Of a stretch of DNA of 64,000 nt, positions 56,946 to 64,000 are shown one piece after another. The notes below the pieces were generated by a model that was given only the letters and a program-made list of their open reading frames with translations, did no database searches and was not told where the DNA came from. Both the position numbers and the translations under genes were made by a program. Each line of letters begins with the position of its first letter. Positions within the stretch are counted from its first letter, which is position 1. Source of the DNA: Apoderus coryli (lineage: Eukaryota > Arthropoda > Insecta > Coleoptera > Attelabidae); the NCBI GenBank assembly GCA_911728435.2, contig OU452203.1:17567651-17631650 (forward strand), written 5' to 3'.

Positions 56946-58858
56946 TAATAATAATAATAATAATCTCTTTATTGTCTAACAGGTATTGCTACCCAATAAC
57001 AAGACAAAATCTTACATTAACAAAAACAATTGCCTAGCATAAGCATACAAAAATACCCAACTTAGAACTAACTTAAAACTAACTGAAAAACAGAAAAATA
57101 CAAAAAAGGAAATACACGCATCAAAACGAAAGAAAATTGAGAGGATTACAAGAACAATTAATAATAACAATAAATAATTAACACATGACCATAATAATTC
57201 ATCAAAACAAATACAAATCAGTAGCCCGCAAACATGTCTCTAAACTTTTCTTAAAAGAATCAAGCGATACATTAAAAAAATCAACGTTTTCATTAATAAC
57301 TAATCGGTTGCTGTACTTACAAGCCCGAAATAGCGGTTCTTTAGATTCATAATTAGAACGAATCTGTGGCACCCAAAATAAACTAGCGCTTCTAGAGTGA
57401 ACCCTAGGGACACGAAACCATAGCTGCTGAAGCAACCGAGGACAATCCAACATATTGTTGATCAACTTAAATAGAAAGATCTGAGACGCGCAGATGCGTC
57501 TCTCGGCCAACGGCCGAAATCCAAACCTTGCCAGTAACAGGCCGTGATCACACCCACGAGGAGGAAAATATCCATCAACTTTAAATGACAAATATTTTAA
57601 AAACTTACGTTGGATACTCTCCAATCTCTGTATATGAACACGGTAGATGGGCGACCAAATGATTGTAGCGAATTCCAAAATAGACACAACAAACGCGAAA
57701 TAGAGACTTTTCAGGCAGTCCATGTTGTTGAATTCTCTGGTCTGTCTAAAAATAAATCCTAACATTCGCAAAGCATTAGCAGAAACTTGCTCAATGTGGT
57801 AGTTGAAAGATAAATCACCATCCAAGTATACACCAAGATCTTTGATTAAAGCGCAGCGTTCCAAATTTGAATTATCGATGGTGTAGTTTCGCTCAAACGG
57901 ATCTTGACGTCTTGTAAATGTCTCCGACTTACATTTGTTCAGGTTTAGAGGAAGTCTATTTAGATCACACCATTCTGAAAGCCGACACAGATCTGTTTGA
58001 AGCTGTGCGCAATCGTTCTCACAAACAACAGTGCGATACAATTTTAAATCATCCGCAAACAACAAATAATTGCTATTGAAACCAGAGCCAATATCGTTTA
58101 CGAATATTGCAAAGAGAAGAGGAGCCAACGTACTGCCCTGCGGAGTTCCACTTGAGGCTGTGAATGAACTTGAACTGAATCCATTGTATTCAACAAATTG
58201 TTGCCTTGCTCCCAGATAGGACTGAAAAAAAGATATCAGATTCCTGCCGAAGCCAATGTCGTACATCTTCTGTTGAATCAGGGAATGATCAATCTTATCG
58301 AACGCCTTGGAAAAGTCAGTATAGATTGCGTCGACTTGCAAACCTCGACCGACAGCCGGAATTACATACTGCAGGAAAGTGGTTAGATTGGTTACCGTAG
58401 AACGACCCTTAATGAACCCATGTTGCTGCTAAACCAGCCTATGTTTTATTTGCCCAAATAGCTTATTGCGCGGAGCAATTTCAAAAACCTTTGCGAAATT
58501 AGGAAGAATTGAAATAGGTCGATAGTTTTCGATTCTGTTAATATCTCCCGATTTATGTATAGGACATATACGAGCTATCTTCCAGTAGTCAGGAAACAAG
58601 TTGGACCGCAGGGATAAATTAAAAATGTAATACAATGGTTCCACAAATGCATAAGCACAAACTTTAACCACCATCGCGGGTAGGTTATCTATACCTGCAG
58701 TCATCTTCGGTTTTAGACTTTTCAGAGCACTTAGAATATCTTCCATATCCAAGCTCCCCACATCTACCAAATCATCACTGTTAAAAGTCTCAGCATAGTC
58801 CTGGCTTATCGAATCAACATAGACACTACGAAAATAATTGGCAAATCCGGAAACGCTT
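56946..58858 (-). mobile_element. 5'-truncated LINE (CR1/Jockey-like) with long RT region
   Basis: The most complete retrotransposon in the window, on the minus strand. It begins at about 58858 within ORF2 and ends at a TAA/ATT microsatellite (56946-56964) after a 3' region with 'ttattgggtagcaatacctg' and 'ttagacaataaaga'. Truncation at the 5' end and the repeat tail are typical of target-primed reverse transcription. No target duplication was identified. Relatives: 26390, 35580 and a tail scrap at 61180. Confidence 0.88.
57202..58855 (-). pseudogene. LINE reverse transcriptase with one in-frame stop
   Basis: ORF2 part: reverse transcriptase for target-primed insertion. Starting near 58855: FANYFRSVYVDS, ALKSLKPKMTAGIDNLPAMV, ARICPIHKSGDINRIENYRP (RT motif 1-2), then HRLV, a TAG stop (58434-58436), QQHGFIKGRST. 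The frame then continues without a break for 379 codons to a stop just below 57205: IYTDFSKAFDKIDH (motif A, catalytic Asp), SSGTPQGSTLAPLLFAIFVN (motif B), LLFADDLKLY (motif C, both catalytic Asp), KDLGVYLDGDLSF, and the C-terminal ESIQRKFLKYL region. Both halves are in the same frame, so a single point mutation is the only visible lesion of the RT region. The N-terminal endonuclease is missing, so the copy cannot move by itself. Confidence 0.9.
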
Positions 58859-59849
58859 TTTTAGTTAACGAGACAGAGGCGGACTAAGTTCTACACATTA
58901 ATGCTTAAATTTGAAGTACTGATGCTGGCCTGTGAAGAAGAGTGCGTATGCCGTAACTAGAAGAGAATATTCTAAGTGCTGTAGACTGTATATTATGATA
59001 CTCCTTCAATTAGTACTGAACAATTATAAGCACACTTTAATACCTCGAAAACAATAGTATATTATATTCTTCAAGAACTCCTGTTATATCCATATCAACT
59101 GGATGAATTGATTCCTAAGAATGGCATCGCAAGCAGGGTATTGGGGACTAGCAACGAAATAATGTAAACATTCGTATTGCTGACAGAATTGAATGCATAA
59201 ATTTCCTTCAGAAGGCTCTTCAGGATTTAACAAAGCACGGGCCCCTTGAAACACAGCACCTAAACATATACTTCAAATACGATGAGGCACACCCACATTC
59301 CTAGAGAGAAGATTCTGCATAGGGACTACCTTTGTTCGTGGATTATACCGATCTGCCAGCAGACATATTATGTCTAAAAAATGCAAGTTGTAAATTTTTG
59401 AACGTGTTCATAGCCACGGCCTTCTTTTGTAGACAAGCCATGAGCAAGTAAATTTGGCAACGTGGACTACAAGACTATTTGACCGGCGGTAAAAATGGCG
59501 GGATTCCTATAGGGTTACTAATTGGTTCTATTTCTGGGTCGTGAACAGCTTTCTTTTTATAAAACTATTAGTGATAAGTGTGTATAAATAGGTATATCAT
59601 CTAAATATTGTTGCCACACCAGATAAACTGTTTGTTAAGAAAATAAAGTGCTTTTACTTTTTACTCTTGTACCGGCACGGCATAGTGTCTGTCGTATAAC
59701 TAAGCGGTAGAAGTGTATTTTGTACGAGGGTTTGTATGTATATATAGTTTCCAGATATTTTCCTTGCGACCGCTGACCGGCCGAGTATGTACAGTAGACT
59801 GGTTTACTAACCGTATTGCAGTGTTGCCATTATCTGTTCTTGTTTAGAG
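58859..59849. other. Unassigned DNA
   Basis: No gene recognised between the LINE and the P-like element. Confidence 0.3.
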
Positions 59850-60389
59850 CATATAAATCTTATATTATATATGTACTCTAGATTGCTAATTAAATCCAGC
59901 CGAATACCAAAAGTGTAACGGGTATGCAGAGTTTTCACGATCTACGCATGCTCCTCAGTATCTTATTTTCAGTACAGAGCTGCCATATTTAAAACTATTT
60001 TGTCGTACGCCTTACAGAATTTATGCGACATATCTGTTTTATAAATAAATCCATATATTGCGTCATACGAAACTGCTTGACAAAATCAAATAATTAAATG
60101 TTATCGGTAAAATTGCATACTGTTTAGTTTTCAGCAATATGAACGAAACATTTTTTTCCAAATCTTATTAAATTTAGGAGATTCCGCAACAGCGTCTGTT
60201 TTCGCAAATGACGTTTCTCGTAGTGGGAATATCTGTCAGAGTCGGCTTCACAACAATTCAGATAGGTTTTATAATTGAGTTATGGTTTTATTCGTGGTAT
60301 ATTTTAATTGTTGATAGATATACCTATTTGTGATTAAAATTGTTTTTAATATTTGTTATTTTGGTTTTAGTTCGTTTACTTAACAAACA

Positions 60390-60742
60390 ATGAGGTGTAT
60401 AGTGTTGTGGTGTAAAAATGAAGGTCTCATTCCTGGTATTAAATATTTTCAGTAAGTTATTGTTTCGGGTTTCTAACAGTCTGAGTTTGAGTCAATATGA
60501 TACTATTGACATGATACTCATTTTTAGCTTGACAAAAAAAAGACATGATGTTTGGATGCGGGCATTGGGATCCTAGTACAGAAAATTTATGTGATGGGAA
60601 TGTCATATGCAGTAAGCATTTCGCTGCAGAAGATATCATTTGTAGAGAAGACGGCAAGAGGATCACCCTCGTACCCGATGCAGTTCCCAAACTTTTGTTG
60701 AAAAGAAGAATGAGAGTGGAAGTTAAATTCTTAATCGTTTGA
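60390..60742 (+). pseudogene. THAP-domain exons of the P-like element
   Basis: Exon 1 (60390-60451) reads MRCIVLWCKNEGLIPGIKYF, with the first zinc pair CxxxxC, and ends at a consensus donor GTAAGT. Exon 2 starts at 60528 after TTTTTAG: HLTKKRHDVWMRALG, with the invariant Trp. A one-base frameshift at about 60570-60580 follows; the next frame reads TENLCDGNVICSKHFAAEDI, with the second zinc pair CxxH, and LVPDAVPKLLLKRR, the closing AVP motif. The stop is at 60740-60742. All four zinc ligands are readable. P transposases use this domain to bind sites near their ends. Without the frameshift the product would be a THAP-only protein, at most a DNA-binding repressor; this is inference. Confidence 0.75.
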
Positions 60743-60839
60743 TATCAAGACACTGTTTACTTAAAAGCAGTCTGTCAAAAATGCATGATATGTATGTCAA
60801 GAATATATTTCCTACGTTGTGTAGGTATACAAAGTTCGT

Positions 60840-61043
60840 TTGAATTCTGTTGTTAAACTGGAATATATTAATTATAGAATCCTCCATGAAATTGCTGAGA
60901 ATACAAGTTCTACCAACCATGTTTTGTCACACAATACTATTGCGAGTAGTACGGATGATATGGAAGTGGTTTACATGGACACGGAAAATATTTCTGAAGT
61001 CACTGTTTCTTGCAACCCTTCTTTGAAGGCTGTAGAGAGGTAA
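60840..61043 (+). other. Possible downstream exon within the P-like element
   Basis: An open frame of 67 codons, acidic and Ser/Thr-rich (contains SSTDDMEVVYMDTENI). It is preceded by 'gttgtgtag' at about 60823, which could be an acceptor. Such linkers follow THAP domains, but I cannot show that it is spliced or conserved. Confidence 0.3.
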
Positions 61044-61139
61044 GACGCCTAAGGTGGTTGTATAAACAAACAAATATTATATAATAATAAAATAAATAAT
61101 TAGAATGCTCATGTCCTTAAGATATTTTCCAGTATTCGA

Positions 61140-61215
61140 ATTTTTACTTATTTCTCGTTTCTGCTTAGATTTATTATTATTGGGTTGTACCTGTTAGACA
61201 ATAAAGTATTTAGAT
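61140..61215 (+). mobile_element. LINE 3'-tail scrap
   Basis: 'ttattgggttgtacctgtta' followed by 'gacaataaag' matches the 3' terminus of the LINE at 56946. Only the tail is present, inserted within the P-like element. Confidence 0.5.
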
Positions 61216-61438
61216 ATTTAATGTAATTTTTTATTTCTTAAATTCCTTTATTCCATTTTTTTATTTATTTTTTTATTAAATGATAAAATTTAATTTTAAA
61301 TATACCTATAACATAAGAGTAATATTACATTTAATCAAAGCCGGTCCTGTTGAAAAATAAGATACTGGTGATCATGCGCATTATGGACAGCACTACACTT
61401 TTGGTTACATTTTTGTACTACGGGATTAACATTCTAGA

Positions 61439-61441
<3 letters not shown>

Positions 61442-61476
<35 letters not shown>
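61442..61476. repeat. (AT)n microsatellite
   Basis: About 16 AT units within the right inverted arm of the P-like element; the left arm has only a few units, so the run expanded after insertion. Confidence 0.85.
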
Positions 61477-61480
<4 letters not shown>

Positions 61481-61499
61481 AGATTTCTGTGGTTTAGAG

Positions 61500-62640
61500 A
61501 AGGCTCTGACCGCCGAAAAATGAAACATATAAATACAAGTCGATATAACTACAAATTTTTAAATCTTGAAGTTAATCCAAAAATAAGTTATAAACTGAAT
61601 AATAAACCATATTTTTATCAAGCTCACCAAGTGTGTATCAACTCTTAAAAATAAACTTACTACCTTTTGGGCATAATATGCAAAATATGAATAAACATAA
61701 CGGCACGTCAAGCAGCCCCAGTTATTTATTGTATAAACATCAGACATCGCATATCTGCGGCTTCATACTATGCATCCCAGAAATAATGGTAAAATAAAAA
61801 TCGATGCTAACATTGGCGAAATATAAACATGAAAAGGGACCTTTAGAGACCTTTTTTCTCTCCCCCTTGTTATTTATATATTTATGTGGAGAATACACTG
61901 AAGGTATTTTATCTACAGAAAATAATGTAGACAGGGTGGTCACGAGAATAAACAACGACGCCGCAAGCGCAATCAGTTACTATAAACTAATAAATAAATA
62001 GTTTCAATCAAGCTCACATCGTGAAGAATAACCACACGAAAATGCTCCAAGCCAACAAAAAATTTCGGTATGATCTGCTGCTGAAATTCCACGGTCTCGC
62101 ACATGTGGACCAATGCTTGATTGCCTGTGTGAATTTCAGCACGGTAAGTTGCATACTAGTATAATTGTATCCTTGTTTCTTGTTATGACATTTCTGTGGC
62201 ACCACTAATGATCGTGTAAATTTAAATTTGCATAAAATTACTCGACATAATACGGAGGGTGTAGTTTTGTTTGTCCTTTGCAGTGGCGGAAAATTTGAAA
62301 TCTGATTGGTGCAAAACCTGGCCCGCACTCTTTTACCCATGCGACAGACACATTTGAAAGCCTCATGTGCACTTTGATCGTAGTTAACTATTCGCGTCGC
62401 GTCTCGCCTTTGACACTGTTGACACTGTTTGACTTTTTCAATATGATATCATTAAAAACCCAACTTCTATGCTGGGAATCACAGTTCCAATGATTCTCCA
62501 TTTAGACTAATTTATACTGAAGAGCTTAAAGCACGGGGTGTCCAGTTTGGGTTCGAGACAGACAGAGCCTTATAACGGGTTTTCCAATTAGAGGTTTCAT
62601 TTTGATTTTTAAGAAAAACACGTATTATTGTAAAATATCA
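61500..62640. other. Unassigned DNA
   Basis: No gene recognised; frames at 61804-62001 and 62014-62340 have no motif I can name. Confidence 0.3.
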
Positions 62641-62860
62641 TTTGACTTTTATCTCATTCGAAAGAGAAAGGTTTGCCATTAATAATTAAAAACAATATCA
62701 GATGATGATGACCTTCACAACTCCTTTTACAGAACCATACTCTTTTGAAGAAATTTTGCTTCACATTTTCATACATTGACTGGGGAGCATTAGCGTAAAC
62801 CTTGTCTTTCACGTAATCCCAAAGAAAACAGCCCAATGGTGTTAAATAACATAGCAATCA
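62565..62860 (-). pseudogene. IS630-type transposase C-terminal fragment with transposon end
   Basis: On the minus strand YLTPLGCFLWDYVKDKVYAN followed by APQSM, then FKRVWFCKRSCEGHH. This matches the transposase C-terminus LTPLDFFLWGYVKDKVYAN..P followed by a 'R...C...GGHxE' tail. The third catalytic Asp (PLD) is Gly here. Downstream text 'aaccttt..' runs to 'ttccaattagaggtttcatt' (about 62583), which looks like the end of the element. Nothing upstream of the fragment continues the protein. Confidence 0.68.
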
Positions 62861-63619
62861 CCATAAATTTTGTGTGTGTAATGTCGTTTGCAAAATACCA
62901 AATTCAAGAATTCACGACGATCCAAAATACTTTTAATTATTCCAACTGCTTCAGCAAAATTTACACCAACAACTGAGCGTAAGCCTGTCGGAATAATGCG
63001 CTTTATTATTATTAAATATAACTCATCACTATGTCTTTTCCAGTTTTTAACACGACCTGAAATTACAAAACGATGCGATGTACATAACAAAATCCTTTTA
63101 AGCGTTAGGTGAGTATAAATTATTTAAAAAAAGCTGTTAAAAGTTGTGTCATTTCTTTCCCTTTTTTGTTCTTGATTGGGCATTGTCAACTCTCGTTGTT
63201 GGTGCTCTAATTAATTATGGAGTTTAATTAGAAACATAAAAGTGTGAAACTTTTTAACTGTGCAACTTTAATATAAAATTACTTTTTTTTTTTAAATATA
63301 CCTACTTTCACGAAAATGATTAAAATTATACTCTAAAAAATTTTAGATAAAATATTTCTACTTAATATTTTTAAATAGGTACTCTGATATAATACTAGCG
63401 TTGGCTGCTGAAGAAAAATATTCTCCATAATAGTGCTCTAATACAGTGAGCTATGTTTATGGGCAATTCCTACACAAAATACTCATTTATAGTATCGATG
63501 ACTCCCGTGTTGTCCTCAAGTTTCTTACGTCCAAGCCAGTTTTTGAACTGAAATAAGCTTGTTTTACCAAATAAGATCATTTAGTTACGAAAGCGTAGAA
63601 GGGTCATACAAAATATTTT
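62861..63619. other. Unassigned AT-rich DNA
   Basis: No gene recognised. Confidence 0.3.
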
Positions 63620-64000
63620 TTTTGAATTCTGTTTTTTTTTACAGAATTCTATAAAAAAACTCGGAATTTCTTATCAGTCTGACATTTTTTGCAGAATTAT
63701 TACTATTCTGACTTTTTTGGGAGAATTCTGTAAAGAATCTCAGAATTTTTCAATTCTGACTTTTTTTTACAAAATTCTGTAAAACAACTCAGAACTATAC
63801 TACTACTAATCTGACTTTTTTGTAAGAATTCTGTAAAATAACCCATAATTACATATTACTATTCTGACTTTTTTTCAAAATTCTGTAAAAAAACAATCGG
63901 AATTTTGTATCATTCTGATTTTGTTACAGAATTATGACTATTCTGACTTTTCTGGGAGAATTCTGTAAATTTTTGGGGGAATTCTGTAAATAACCTCGGA
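63620..64000 (+). repeat. Tandem repeat running off the window
   Basis: Diverged units with the core 'attctgactttttt' followed by 'agaattctgtaaa' and 'aactc.gaatt', spaced about 30-55 bp apart, at least six times from 63677 to the edge. Many units contain the palindrome AGAATTCT. The right boundary is outside the window. Confidence 0.75.

Larger units (their letters stand above)
59850..61491 (+). mobile_element. P-like transposon, internally deleted, 1642 bp
   Basis: Flanked by the 8-bp direct repeat GTTTAGAG (59842-59849 and 61492-61499), the duplication length of P elements. The ends read CATATAAATCTTATATTATA on the left and, reverse complemented, CACAGAAATCTTATATTATA on the right. Diverged inverted similarity continues for over 100 bp ('atgtactctaga', 'ccaaaagtgta', 'cagtatcttatttt'). 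It carries THAP-domain exons in plus orientation, the N-terminal DNA-binding domain of P transposases. The long catalytic part is missing. An AT microsatellite lies within the right arm. Confidence 0.78.

Noticed and set aside
61740..62001. Exon candidates on both strands near 61.8 kb
   Set aside because: Mirror-image open frames without motif or convincing splice sites.

Overview
The window is AT-rich animal nuclear DNA, almost certainly from an insect. The strongest evidence is a nuclear copy of mitochondrial DNA at 46655-47972. It keeps the order cox1 - trnL2(UUR) - cox2, the ancestral hexapod/crustacean order, and reads through only with the invertebrate mitochondrial code (TGA Trp, ATA Met, AGA Ser). 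The transposon families (mariner, IS630-type, Penelope-like, CR1/Jockey-like LINEs, P-like with THAP, Crypton) also fit an insect. A beetle or true bug is possible, but the sequence does not decide the order.

No complete host gene is visible. The only host-type coding candidate is one 189-bp internal exon on the minus strand (18840-19028) with good splice sites, so at least this part may be an intron of a minus-strand gene. The rest is nested, mostly dead mobile elements. No tRNA or rRNA gene, CRISPR array or operon was found, apart from a mitochondrial tRNA copy inside the NUMT.

Layout. 0-10 kb: an IS630-type transposase relic, two hammerhead-like motifs, a transposase fragment and two mariner copies of one family (6888-7472 and 8528-9611). 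10-14 kb: a short Penelope-like element with inverted ends and a GIY-YIG nuclease relic, a LINE RT scrap, and a nearly full-length Crypton-type tyrosine recombinase pseudogene (12880-13840). 14-22 kb: IS630-type and LINE fragments, the orphan exon, a foldback element with an 18-bp tandem core, and a second tyrosine-recombinase scrap. 22-33 kb: a large palindrome, LINE 3' ends, transposase fragments and a 914-bp foldback MITE. 33-42 kb: the best mariner (33890-35121, 28-bp perfect TIRs), a MITE interrupted by a LINE, Penelope-like RT and nuclease pieces, and a LINE without its catalytic core.

42-46 kb holds a 2.6-kb element with 8-bp target duplication and long inverted ends, filled by a 20-bp minisatellite with a higher-order repeat and a perfect hairpin. 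Next to it lies a broken THAP/P-element-type gene. 46-52 kb: the NUMT joined to a mariner scrap, then two more mariner relics. 52-64 kb: a foldback MITE, a LINE whose RT region is broken by one visible stop codon, a P-like element with its own THAP exons, TIRs and 8-bp target duplication (59850-61491), a transposase fragment, and a tandem repeat that runs off the right edge.

The genes do not form a pathway; each belongs to the life cycle of its own element. The most interesting items are the tandem-repeat-filled foldback element, the two THAP loci, the Crypton recombinase with all visible catalytic motifs, the dispersed hammerhead-like motifs, and the mitochondrial insertion.
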